Shown: positions 7,335 to 14,980, numbered from the stretch's first letter. The stretch: 39,916 nucleotides of DNA from Candidatus Omnitrophica bacterium CG11_big_fil_rev_8_21_14_0_20_41_12 (GCA_002796135.1 PCWB01000006.1:1-39916); one strand, 5' to 3'. A program made the numbers and translations. The notes: generated by a model from the letters alone, not told the origin.

Positions 7335-8726
7335 ATGAAACATATTGATGAGAATAAAATAAATAATTTATTAGCTGATATGGCTAAATTTGACAGGGGC
7401 AGGCTCGATATTATTCTGGATAAAGCCCGCTTGCTTAAAGGCCTTTCTTTAGAGGAGGTTGCCCGTCTTCTGGCTATTGATGATCCGGATTATCTTCAAA
7501 AAATATTTAGCGCGGCTAATTTTGTTAAAGAACAGATCTATGGACAGCGCGTAGTTTTATTCGCTCCTCTTTATATAAATAATTTCTGTTCCAATAATTG
7601 TCTATATTGTGCTTTTCGTTCGGATAACCGGTCACTGCAGCGTAAGGCTCTAAATACCATAGAGATCAAACAGCAGACTGAATGGTTGCTGGAGCGCGGC
7701 CATAAAAGGATACTGATGGTTTCCGGAGAGGCTGTTGTGCAGGGTAAAAACAAGATTGATTATTATGTTGAAAGTATTGCTTCAATTTATGCGGCTGATT
7801 TTAAGGGCAATAGGATTAAACGGGTTAATGTAAATTGTGCTCCGCTTGAAGTTGCGGAATTTAAGAGGCTTAAAGGTGCCGGCATCGGAACTTATCAGCT
7901 TTTTCAGGAAACTTATCATGAAAAAACTTATTCTCAAGTGCATCCTAGCGGCGCCAAGAGCGATCCTGATAACCGGATTGACGCAATTGACCGGGCTTTT
8001 ATTGCCGGGATCGATGATATCGGTATCGGTGTTCTTTACGGCCTGTATAATTATAAGTTTGAGACACTGGCAATGCTTGCGCATGTCCAATATTTAGAAG
8101 CTAAATTTAAAGTGGGGCCGCATACTATATCGGTACCCCGGATTGAGCCGGCATTCGGAACAGATTTTTCGCAGAACATTCCCTATCCATTAAGTGATAC
8201 GGAGTTTAAGAAGCTAGTTGCTGTATTAAGGCTGGCTGTCCCCTATACGGGAATAATTATGTCTACCCGCGAGTCAGCAGCTTTGCGTGACGAGCTTTTA
8301 TCTTTAGGGGTTTCGCAGATAAGCGCAGAATCCCGGACTTCGCCCGGAGGCTACTCTTTTAGTGGTGATAATAAGGATAGTGCTGCGCAATTTTTTACCG
8401 GCGACCAAAGGAGTTTAGATGAAATTGTTTTAACGTTGATTGAAAAAGGATTTATCCCTAGTTTTTGTGCCGCTTGTTACCGTAAAGAGAGGACCGGGGA
8501 GGCTTTTATGAAATTAGCCAAGCCCGGCACGATTAAGGGAAAGTGCAGTTTAAATGCTTTGGTTACTTTGCGGGAGTATATCATTGATTTTGCTTCGCCT
8601 AAAGTAAAAGGATGCGGTGAAAAACTTATTGAAGATCTAAGCAGAGAGTTAAACCTTGATGATCGGGGCTTACTGCAGGATATTTTTGAACACGTTGAAA
8701 ACGGCGCCAGAGATGAATTTGTTTAA
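7335..8726 (+). CDS. hydG: HydG, radical SAM tyrosine lyase making CO and cyanide
   Basis: The 463-residue protein has the radical SAM motif C85, C89, C92 (FCSNNCLYCAF). Its C-terminal motif CX2CX22C (C378, C381, C404) has exactly the spacing of the second, dangler-iron cluster of HydG; this motif is absent from the related thiamine enzyme ThiH. HydG splits tyrosine into p-cresol, CO and cyanide and assembles an organometallic iron-cysteine complex for [FeFe] hydrogenase. Here it is the last gene of a [NiFe] hydrogenase operon, five bases after the HypC-HydE fusion. Neither HydF nor an [FeFe] catalytic subunit is in the window. Identification as HydG is firm; its role in [NiFe] maturation is inferred from context. 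Confidence 0.93.
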   Translation: MKHIDENKINNLLADMAKFDRGRLDIILDKARLLKGLSLEEVARLLAIDDPDYLQKIFSAANFVKEQIYGQRVVLFAPLYINNFCSNNCLYCAFRSDNRSLQRKALNTIEIKQQTEWLLERGHKRILMVSGEAVVQGKNKIDYYVESIASIYAADFKGNRIKRVNVNCAPLEVAEFKRLKGAGIGTYQLFQETYHEKTYSQVHPSGAKSDPDNRIDAIDRAFIAGIDDIGIGVLYGLYNYKFETLAMLAHVQYLEAKFKVGPHTISVPRIEPAFGTDFSQNIPYPLSDTEFKKLVAVLRLAVPYTGIIMSTRESAALRDELLSLGVSQISAESRTSPGGYSFSGDNKDSAAQFFTGDQRSLDEIVLTLIEKGFIPSFCAACYRKERTGEAFMKLAKPGTIKGKCSLNALVTLREYIIDFASPKVKGCGEKLIEDLSRELNLDDRGLLQDIFEHVENGARDEFV

Positions 8727-8749
8727 TAATTTAGCGGTTTTTAAGAAAA

Positions 8750-8778
8750 TTGACAAGGTAGAATTATAGTAGTATATT
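8750..8778 (+). promoter_or_regulatory. Strong sigma70-type promoter upstream of nfnA
   Basis: A perfect TTGACA (8750-8755) is separated by 17 bases from TATATT (8773-8778). Transcription would begin near 8785, giving a leader of about 39 bases before nfnA. This separates the flavoprotein genes from the hydrogenase operon. Confidence 0.75.
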
Positions 8779-8823
8779 CAATTAAGTTGTTAAGTTAGCA
8801 GCTAAGTAACCAGAATAAAAGAT

Positions 8824-9648
8824 ATGAAAATTATAGCTAAAGAGGTTATCGCAGATTGTCCCGGAGCAAAGATTGTCAAGCTTGTCCTTGCTTCTGCACA
8901 GATCAGCCAGAAAGCTCAAGCCGGCCAGTTTGTTGTGGTCATGGTCGATGAAAAAGGAGAGCGAATTCCGCTTACTATTGTTGATGCGGATAGCCAGGCT
9001 AATACCATAACGCTTATTTTTCAAGTGGTAGGGCTGACGACAAAACTTTTAGGTGCTCTTGATGTAGGGGATACTTTGTATGCGTTGGTCGGCCCGCTGG
9101 GCCAGGCTACAAAGATAAAAAAATACGGGGAAATTATTTTAGTCGGCGGAGGAGTCGGGATTGCTGAAATTTATCCTGTAGCCAAAGGCCTAAAAGCTGC
9201 GGGAAATAAAGTGACGGTTATTCTAGGAGCCAGAACCAAAGAAGCATTGATTTTAGAAAAAGAATTAAAAAGTCTAGCAGATAAAATATATTTACTAACC
9301 GATGATGGCTCATCCGGAGAACAAGGGTTCACTACGGTTGTTTTAGAAAAGTTGCTTAAGAAGGATAAGCATGATTTAGTGTATGCGGTAGGGCCGATTC
9401 CGATGATGAAAAAAGTATCGGAATTGGGGCTTGCTTCTAAGATTAAAACAATTGTTTCATTGAATGCTTTGATGGTTGATGCAACCGGGATGTGCGGCTG
9501 CTGCCGGGTTAGGGTGAATGGTGAGGTAAAATTCAGCTGCGTTGACGGCCCGGAATTTCTGGCTGATCAAGTTGATTGGGAAGAACTGGAAAAAAGAAAT
9601 TCCATGTATAGGGTTAAAGAAAAACATATCTGTAAATTAAAATTTTAG
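8824..9648 (+). CDS. nfnA: NfnA/SudB-type FAD and [2Fe-2S] subunit
   Basis: This 274-residue protein belongs to the ferredoxin-NADP reductase subunit alpha family (NfnA, also called sulfide dehydrogenase beta). It has an FAD barrel (AGQFVVVMVDEKGERIPLT), a nucleotide-binding half (ILVGGGVGIAEIYPVAKG, YAVGPIPMMK) and a C-terminal [2Fe-2S] site using C224, C226 or C227, and C239. In NfnAB the pair performs flavin-based electron bifurcation between NADH, ferredoxin and NADPH; relatives also serve as electron-input modules. The NfnB partner follows within 20 bases. It resembles the hydrogenase gamma subunit in fold but lies under its own promoter. Confidence 0.88.
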   Translation: MKIIAKEVIADCPGAKIVKLVLASAQISQKAQAGQFVVVMVDEKGERIPLTIVDADSQANTITLIFQVVGLTTKLLGALDVGDTLYALVGPLGQATKIKKYGEIILVGGGVGIAEIYPVAKGLKAAGNKVTVILGARTKEALILEKELKSLADKIYLLTDDGSSGEQGFTTVVLEKLLKKDKHDLVYAVGPIPMMKKVSELGLASKIKTIVSLNALMVDATGMCGCCRVRVNGEVKFSCVDGPEFLADQVDWEELEKRNSMYRVKEKHICKLKF

Positions 9649-9667
9649 ACCCCCTTTCCCGTTTAGC

Positions 9668-11101
9668 TTGGAAACAGTTTCCGGGCTAAAGGGGAAACGG
9701 TTTCCGACTATGAGAGAATTGGTTGCGGATAAAAGAACAGAAGGTTTTAATGAAGTAGTATCCGGGTATTTAGAGCAGGAGGCCCTATCTGAGGCCGGCC
9801 GCTGTATACAATGCAAAAATCCTACCTGTATCTTAGGTTGTCCGGTAAAGATAGATATTAAAAAATTTATCCTGCAGATCACTAAAAAAGATTATCCCGG
9901 CGCCTACTCTACTATTCGCCAAACGAATAATTTTCCTTCTATCTGCGGAAGGGTTTGTCCGGCAGAATATCAATGTCGTAGATCCTGTGTATTGAACAAA
10001 GGTAAATTAGCATATTGCAGTCCGGAGGCAGTTAACATCCATTTTCTGGAAAGGTTTATCGGCGACTACGGAATGCAAAATAATTTGGAGGTACCGATGC
10101 AGCCGGATGGCCGGTTCTCTGAAGTCAAGATGGCGGTTGTTGGCAGCGGCCCGGCGGGTTTATGTTGCGCTGGTGAATTAGCCAGAAAAGGAGTAAAGGT
10201 GACGGTTTTTGAGGGGCTGCAGAGTTGCGGCGGTGTCTTAAGATATGGCATCCCGGGGTTTCGTCTTCCGCGTGAAGTTCTGGATTATGAGATCAATTGC
10301 TTAACGAAATTAGGGGTAAAGTTTATTACCAATACCATTGCCGGCAAGGTGGTTCTTTTAGAGGAATTATTTCAACAGGGATTTAACAGGATTTTCTTAG
10401 GCCTTGGCGCAGGGGTGCCGTCATTTTTGGGGATCAAAGGAGAAAATCTTTGCAATGTTTATTCGGCTAATGAATTCCTGACCCGGGTTAACCTGATGTC
10501 TGCCTATAAATTTCCCGAATATCATACGCCGGTAAATATTGGTAAACATGTTTTGGTAATTGGAGGGGGTAATACTGCCATGGATGCAGCGCGCTGTGCT
10601 TTACGTCTGCAGAAGATGAGCAGCATAGAACCGCACGTTACGGTTGTTTATCGCCGGACATTAACTGAGATGCCGGCGCGCAGGCTTGAGATTCAACATG
10701 CCCAAGAGGAGGGGATCAAGTTTAAATTTCTTACTCAACCCAAGGAATTTGATTCTGATGATCAGGGTTTTGTGCGCCAATTAAATTGCCTGATCTGTGA
10801 ACTCCAAGATGCGGATGAATCCGGTAGAAGAAAGCCTGTTGTTCTGCAAGGCAGTGATTTTAGTATTCCCTGTGATCTGGCGATCATTGCTGTGGGCCTG
10901 GGAGCAAATCAGGTTTTAACCGGTGCCACTCCCGGATTAAAAACCGATAAATACAAAGATATTATAATTAATTCTGCGACGATGGAGACTTCGATTAAGC
11001 ATGTTTTTGCCGGCGGAGATATTGCCGGCGGAGAAGGAACGGTTATTGAGGCGCTCGGTATGGCCAAAAAAGCGGCAATAAGTATCCTGCAAAATTCTTG
11101 A
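9668..11101 (+). CDS. nfnB: NfnB / GltA-type glutamate synthase small subunit, NADPH-dependent FAD protein
   Basis: The 477-residue product has two N-terminal [4Fe-4S] cysteine sets (C46, C49, C54, C58, and the later CGRVCPAEYQCRRSC). These are followed by two dinucleotide folds: VVGSGPAGLCCAGELA for FAD and VIGGGNTAMDAARCA for NADPH, with a C-terminal FAGGDIAGGEGTVIEA. This is the layout shared by NfnB and the glutamate synthase small subunit. The start is uncertain. The upstream segment KGKRFPT resembles the conserved region before the first cysteine of this family, favouring the TTG at 9668; ATG at 9710 is the alternative. Neither has a clear ribosome-binding site. With nfnA before it and a glutamate-synthase-like gene after it, it may serve NADPH-ferredoxin transhydrogenation, glutamate synthesis, or both. 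Confidence 0.87.
   Translation: METVSGLKGKRFPTMRELVADKRTEGFNEVVSGYLEQEALSEAGRCIQCKNPTCILGCPVKIDIKKFILQITKKDYPGAYSTIRQTNNFPSICGRVCPAEYQCRRSCVLNKGKLAYCSPEAVNIHFLERFIGDYGMQNNLEVPMQPDGRFSEVKMAVVGSGPAGLCCAGELARKGVKVTVFEGLQSCGGVLRYGIPGFRLPREVLDYEINCLTKLGVKFITNTIAGKVVLLEELFQQGFNRIFLGLGAGVPSFLGIKGENLCNVYSANEFLTRVNLMSAYKFPEYHTPVNIGKHVLVIGGGNTAMDAARCALRLQKMSSIEPHVTVVYRRTLTEMPARRLEIQHAQEEGIKFKFLTQPKEFDSDDQGFVRQLNCLICELQDADESGRRKPVVLQGSDFSIPCDLAIIAVGLGANQVLTGATPGLKTDKYKDIIINSATMETSIKHVFAGGDIAGGEGTVIEALGMAKKAAISILQNS
9671..9705. repeat. Tandem palindromes GGAAACnGTTTCC at the 5' end of nfnB
   Basis: GGAAACAGTTTCC (about 9670-9682) and GGAAACGGTTTCC (about 9693-9705) are two near-identical 13-base palindromes, 23 bases apart centre to centre. 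They lie in the region around the two possible nfnB start codons. A weaker outer pairing joins GTTTAGC (9661-9667) to GCTAAA (9685-9690). The arrangement could be a protein-binding site or an RNA hairpin affecting nfnB translation. Confidence 0.5.
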
Positions 11102-11126
11102 CAAAGAAATTTAATGTATTATTATA
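11098..11126 (+). promoter_or_regulatory. Putative promoter for the glutamate-synthase-like gene
   Basis: A perfect TTGACA (11098-11103) overlaps the nfnB stop codon. An AT-rich ATTATAT (11121-11127) lies 17 bases downstream and serves as a plausible -10 element. The transcript would carry a leader of about 170 bases before the next start codon. Confidence 0.55.
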
Positions 11127-11146
11127 TACCTTAAATATCATGCCTT

Positions 11147-11237
11147 GGTTTTGCAGTGTTGCAAAGCCTTAAAAAATTTTTAAGCTAGATTTAAATGACA
11201 AAGACGTCTATTAAATCTAAAATAGGCGTCTTTTTAT
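11147..11237 (+). promoter_or_regulatory. Attenuator-like leader with terminator and alternative hairpin
   Basis: Three structures can be drawn. A hairpin pairs GGTTTTGCA (11147-11155) with TGCAAAGCC (11160-11168). A 13-base terminator-like stem pairs AAAGACGTCTATT (11200-11212) with AATAGGCGTCTTT (11221-11233), with only one G-U pair, and runs into a T-rich tract. An alternative stem pairs TAGATTTAA (11186-11194) with TTAAATCTA (11211-11219), enclosing and competing with the left arm of the terminator. The last two cannot both form, which is the usual design of a transcription attenuator or riboswitch expression platform. No known riboswitch family was recognised. Confidence 0.6.
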
Positions 11238-11307
11238 TTAAGCTCAACTGCCTTATTTTTAGGCAAAATCTGATTAAGATTTAAGACTAAAGAAGGAGGA
11301 AGTATCC

Positions 11308-12948
11308 ATGATCCAGTGGCCGAAAACAAATGATGCTTTAGGTACGGTCAACAGAGGCAATCCCTGCGAGAGCGGATTATGTACTCTTTGCCGCGTAGAC
11401 TGTATGGGAAAATGCGAGACCTGGCTTTCCAGTTTAAAGGGAAGGAAGCTTTTATATCCCAGAGACTATAGTTTTACTACCGCAGGAAGTGCAAATACAA
11501 CTCACCTAGGAGTTGCGTATAATTCTTTGCGCATCAATGGTTATAATTACGGTGCAACCGGGCTTCCCAAAGGGCTCTCTAATTCCGAGGATGATTGTAT
11601 TTTCCCTAATGTAAATATTGAGGGAGAATTTGGACAGCAAGTTAAAACTAAATTCAGAGCTCCTTTAATGACTGGGGCACTGGGTTCAACTTTTGTCGCC
11701 GCTAAGTACTGGGAATCTTTTGCTACCGGTGCAGCTTTAGTCGGTGTGCCGATTGTTGTCGGAGAGAATGTTGTCGGTATTGATAAGCAGGCTGAAATTA
11801 AAAACGGTAAAATTATTAAAGCTCCGGAATTAGACCGTAGGATTGAAATATTCCTGCGCTATTACGACGGATATGGTGCAATTATCGTGCAGATGAATGT
11901 TGAGGATACACGTAATGGAGTTGCCGAGTACGTCATTGAAAAATACGGTGATAAGGTTATCATCGAATTAAAGTGGGGACAAGGCGCCAAATGTATCGGT
12001 GGAGAGATCCAGGTTACCAGCCTTGAATATGCACAGTTCTTGAAGAAGCGCGGTTATGTGGTTGATCCTGATCCGACCCTGCCTGAAGTGCAGAATGCTT
12101 TTAAGGCCGGCGCGATTAAATCCATTGCCCGTCACAGCCGTCTAGGCTATACCAGCCTTTCTTCGGAAAAACAAGTCGAAGAAAATTTTATGAAGGCAGT
12201 TAAATATTTGCGTAAAATCGGTTATAAGAGAATATCTTTGAAAACCGGTTCCTACGGCATGGAAGCATTAGCCATGTCGATAAAATATTCATCCGAAGCC
12301 AAGCTTGACCTACTTACCATTGATGGCTCAGGCGGCGGCACAGGGATGAGCCCGTGGAATATGATGGAGACCTGGGGCGTTCCGTCGCTATTATTACACG
12401 CTAAGGCTTATGAGTATGCCGAGATCTTACGTAAAAAAGGTACTAAAATTGTGGATATGGCTTTTGCCGGCGGACTTGCCCGCGAAGACCATATTTTCAA
12501 AGCCTTGGCATTAGGTGCTCCTTATACAAAATTAGTTTGTATGGGCCGTGCTTTAATGATCCCGGCGTATTTAGGCTCCAATATTGAAGGGGTATTGAAT
12601 CCTTCCGTAAAAGCCAAAGTAAGCGGCAGCTGGGATAAGCTTCCGGTATCTGTAGCTGAATTAGGTGCAACTGCAGATGAGCTCTTTGCCGGTTACTATG
12701 ATCTTCAGAAGAGGGTTGGCAAAGACGAGATGAAAAACGTGCCTTTAGGTGCGGTTGCTTTCTGGACGCTGGCGGATAAATTGGCAGCTGGTATCCAGCA
12801 GTTAATGGCCGGCGCAAGAAGATTCACGCTTAAGTCAATTACCCGCGATGATATTTTCTCGGCAAACCGTGAAACAGAGAAAGAAACCAATATACCTTTT
12901 ATTACAGATGCAGCTGATGACAAGGCTAAGAAAATAATGAAGGGTTAA
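11308..12948 (+). CDS. FMN-dependent glutamate-synthase-family protein, no glutaminase domain
   Basis: The 546-residue protein is built around the FMN-binding barrel of the glutamate synthase large subunit. The segments DGSGGGTGMSPW and MAFAGGLAREDHIFKALALGA correspond to conserved FMN and substrate regions. The N-terminal glutaminase domain is missing, as in archaeal-type split synthases. The usual CHTNTCP-type [3Fe-4S] motif near the C-terminus is not seen. Instead a compact cysteine cluster (C20, C25, C28, C32, C36) opens the protein and could hold an iron-sulfur cluster. A strong AAGGAGG ribosome-binding site (11293-11299) precedes the ATG. NfnB upstream is a plausible electron donor. Glutamate synthesis is likely but not certain; members of this family with unknown substrates exist. 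Confidence 0.8.
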   Translation: MIQWPKTNDALGTVNRGNPCESGLCTLCRVDCMGKCETWLSSLKGRKLLYPRDYSFTTAGSANTTHLGVAYNSLRINGYNYGATGLPKGLSNSEDDCIFPNVNIEGEFGQQVKTKFRAPLMTGALGSTFVAAKYWESFATGAALVGVPIVVGENVVGIDKQAEIKNGKIIKAPELDRRIEIFLRYYDGYGAIIVQMNVEDTRNGVAEYVIEKYGDKVIIELKWGQGAKCIGGEIQVTSLEYAQFLKKRGYVVDPDPTLPEVQNAFKAGAIKSIARHSRLGYTSLSSEKQVEENFMKAVKYLRKIGYKRISLKTGSYGMEALAMSIKYSSEAKLDLLTIDGSGGGTGMSPWNMMETWGVPSLLLHAKAYEYAEILRKKGTKIVDMAFAGGLAREDHIFKALALGAPYTKLVCMGRALMIPAYLGSNIEGVLNPSVKAKVSGSWDKLPVSVAELGATADELFAGYYDLQKRVGKDEMKNVPLGAVAFWTLADKLAAGIQQLMAGARRFTLKSITRDDIFSANRETEKETNIPFITDAADDKAKKIMKG

Positions 12949-12951
12949 GTT

Positions 12952-13019
12952 TTAAGAAAAACAGGGGGACGCTTCTATAGTTTTTAAAAATCATAGAAGC
13001 GTCCCCCTGTTTTTCTTAA
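12952..13019. repeat. Perfect 27-base inverted repeat with 14-base loop
   Basis: The left arm (12952-12978) is exactly complementary to the right arm (12993-13019); the arm contains ACAGGGGGACGCTTCTAT. The loop (12979-12992) holds a small tttttaaaaa palindrome. The arms end in A/T runs, so the element could act as a terminator in both directions after the glutamate-synthase-like gene. Its length and perfection are also typical of a REP or MITE-type mobile palindrome. Confidence 0.9.
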
Positions 13020-13025
13020 TTCTAG

Positions 13026-13054
13026 TTGCAGGAGGGGTTATTTAGTTGTAAAAT
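13026..13054 (+). promoter_or_regulatory. Promoter just before the 13061 gene, suggesting a leaderless mRNA
   Basis: TTGCAG (13026-13031) and TAAAAT (13049-13054) are 17 bases apart. The predicted transcription start falls at or next to the GTG start codon at 13061. A GGAGGGG sequence at 13031-13037 lies too far upstream to be a ribosome-binding site. Confidence 0.55.
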
Positions 13055-13060
13055 AGTTTT

Positions 13061-14980
13061 GTGAACAATGAAAAAATATTAGAAGATTTCTTCCGTGCTT
13101 TAAGAATTTCCCTTACCACTGCGTCTTCTTATTCCAAAGATCACCCCTATTTTATTAAATCCGTTGAAAATTTTAAAGAGCAGCTTGATAATACCCTGGC
13201 TGTTTTGGATCCGCTTAAAATCGGAATAACCACTACAGGCATTGTGGTGGAAGGCCAGAATTTGACCAAGGGCGGTTTTTATGATGAGCTGGCCGGCCAA
13301 CTGCATCAGCGTAAACTCAAGAGTATCGAAATTAGAAGTGGGGTTACCCTGCAGGAATTAATCCAGTTTCTTTCCGCAATCTCTTTACCCAAAAAGGATG
13401 TTTTTAAAAGTGGCGGGATTAACGCCATTCTTAAGAGTAAACCGCTTGCTCATTTTACGGTAGATGAGCTGGATTATTCGGCGTTTTTACATGTTCAGGG
13501 CCAGGAGTGCGGTGATATTTGGGCTTATATGCTTAAGGAAGCAACGCAGAGTAATGATAGTGCTAAATTGGATATCCTGGCTGACAACTTTGGCCCGCTC
13601 TTAAAACGCAGTAGCCAAAAGGATATTTTTGAGGCTGAAGATGTGCCCTCTAGTATCGGAGAATTCCTGGTTTCTTTAAAGGAAAAAAATAAAGAAAAAT
13701 TTGACAAATGCTCTAGAGATGTTTTTCTCTGGATTTTAAATAATAAAAAATCTCTGAAAGAAGAAGAATTAGGGAGACTCAAGCCTGTTTTTAAAAGTCT
13801 GGATCAGGAAGATTTCAGTAATCTTCTTTGGGAGGGAATTGTCCAGGAGGAAAATTTTGATGATTTAAGTCTGAGGTTTTTTTCTAAAATTTCTGAGCAG
13901 AAGGATCTGCGTCAGATCGCCGAAAAATTTCAGAACAAGACAAATCAAGGGCTGCACTTAGAAAACAATCCCAACGCGGTAAAAAGAGTTCAGAATTTGT
14001 TAACCGGATCCGAAAGCGACAAATTATCCCCGGTCTACCGCAATATTTTGGAATCTTTAATGAAAGGTATCTCTTCTTCCGGAGTAGGATCTTTTGATCA
14101 AAAATCACTCCGCCAGAATTACCGTTATATAGTTTTGAATCTTTTGGCGATCAATGCGGATAATGATAATTTAAAATCTGCTGCAGAAATTTTAATTAAA
14201 GAACTATCCGGTATATTTGAAGATAATGATTTTGATTTTCTAAAAGACCTTCACAGCCTCTTAACCAAGCGAAAAAATGAGGCCATAGCGGCATGTATTG
14301 AGCTTGAAAAACAGCTCTCAATGTCTATTGAAAATGCAGTTTTAAATCAAACCTTACTTGTGGGGCAGGAATTTCTTTTAGATATGATCTTGATATCAGC
14401 TCAAGGGGCCGACGCTTATCTGAATAAAATATTTATTGCTGAAAAAGCAGACCAGCAAATTTTAAGTTTATTTTTTAGATTATTTCCGGCCCAGGCGGAT
14501 ATTTTTTGCCGCCGCTTGGAAAAGAAGCTTCAGGATATGGATTATATCTTTGGTTTAGTTGATTCTTTGAGCCAGCTTCAAGGCTTTTCAGTTTTACCCG
14601 TAATGGAATATATTTATTCTTCGGCTAATGAATTGATAAAATGCGAAACACTAAAAGGCATGCGTAAATTTAAAGAAATAGACGCAGATTTTTTGATCCG
14701 CCAGCTAGGTACGGATTCAGTCTCACTTAGAAAAAATTTGCTTTCGGTTTTAATGAAAGATACCCAGGGAATAAATACGGCGTTGGATTTATTGTTTAGG
14801 ATCTCCAGTCCCTGGGGAAGCAAGAATAAGCTATTTATTGAAAATATACAGATAGTTTTTGATTTGAGGATCCCTGAAGCAGTTGAAAGGGTTCGTGATC
14901 TATCCGCCAGGAAATTTTTCTGGAATAGGGGATTACGTAATAAAGCCAAGCAGGTTTTAGGAGAGTGGAATGAGCGCTAA
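13061..14980 (+). CDS. Large helical protein of unknown function, partner of an HD-GYP protein
   Basis: I do not recognise a named family for most of this 639-residue soluble protein. The first 130 residues (SKDHPYFIKSVENFKEQLD, then a beta segment GITTTGIVVEGQNL and ELIQFLSAIS) look like the N-terminal region of the next gene product (GGVHPMFTRSLDSAY, IGIIGEELAFEKE, ELGIFINFISRP). The rest is mainly helical, possibly HEAT-like, ending with PEAVERVRDLSARKFFWNRGLRNKAKQVLGEW. There is no signal peptide or catalytic motif that I can name. The GTG start is the first start in the frame and sits right at a predicted transcription start. It overlaps the HD-GYP gene by 11 bases. A structural or regulatory role in the same signalling unit is likely. 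Confidence 0.75.
   Translation: MNNEKILEDFFRALRISLTTASSYSKDHPYFIKSVENFKEQLDNTLAVLDPLKIGITTTGIVVEGQNLTKGGFYDELAGQLHQRKLKSIEIRSGVTLQELIQFLSAISLPKKDVFKSGGINAILKSKPLAHFTVDELDYSAFLHVQGQECGDIWAYMLKEATQSNDSAKLDILADNFGPLLKRSSQKDIFEAEDVPSSIGEFLVSLKEKNKEKFDKCSRDVFLWILNNKKSLKEEELGRLKPVFKSLDQEDFSNLLWEGIVQEENFDDLSLRFFSKISEQKDLRQIAEKFQNKTNQGLHLENNPNAVKRVQNLLTGSESDKLSPVYRNILESLMKGISSSGVGSFDQKSLRQNYRYIVLNLLAINADNDNLKSAAEILIKELSGIFEDNDFDFLKDLHSLLTKRKNEAIAACIELEKQLSMSIENAVLNQTLLVGQEFLLDMILISAQGADAYLNKIFIAEKADQQILSLFFRLFPAQADIFCRRLEKKLQDMDYIFGLVDSLSQLQGFSVLPVMEYIYSSANELIKCETLKGMRKFKEIDADFLIRQLGTDSVSLRKNLLSVLMKDTQGINTALDLLFRISSPWGSKNKLFIENIQIVFDLRIPEAVERVRDLSARKFFWNRGLRNKAKQVLGEWNER

Noticed and set aside
7335-8726. 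ThiH rather than HydG
   Set aside because: The exact CX2CX22C C-terminal motif and adjacency to HydE mark HydG; no thiamine gene is nearby.
12497-12923. Minus-strand reading frames over the glutamate-synthase-like gene
   Set aside because: They are shadows of a well-conserved plus-strand gene, without ribosome-binding sites or family motifs.
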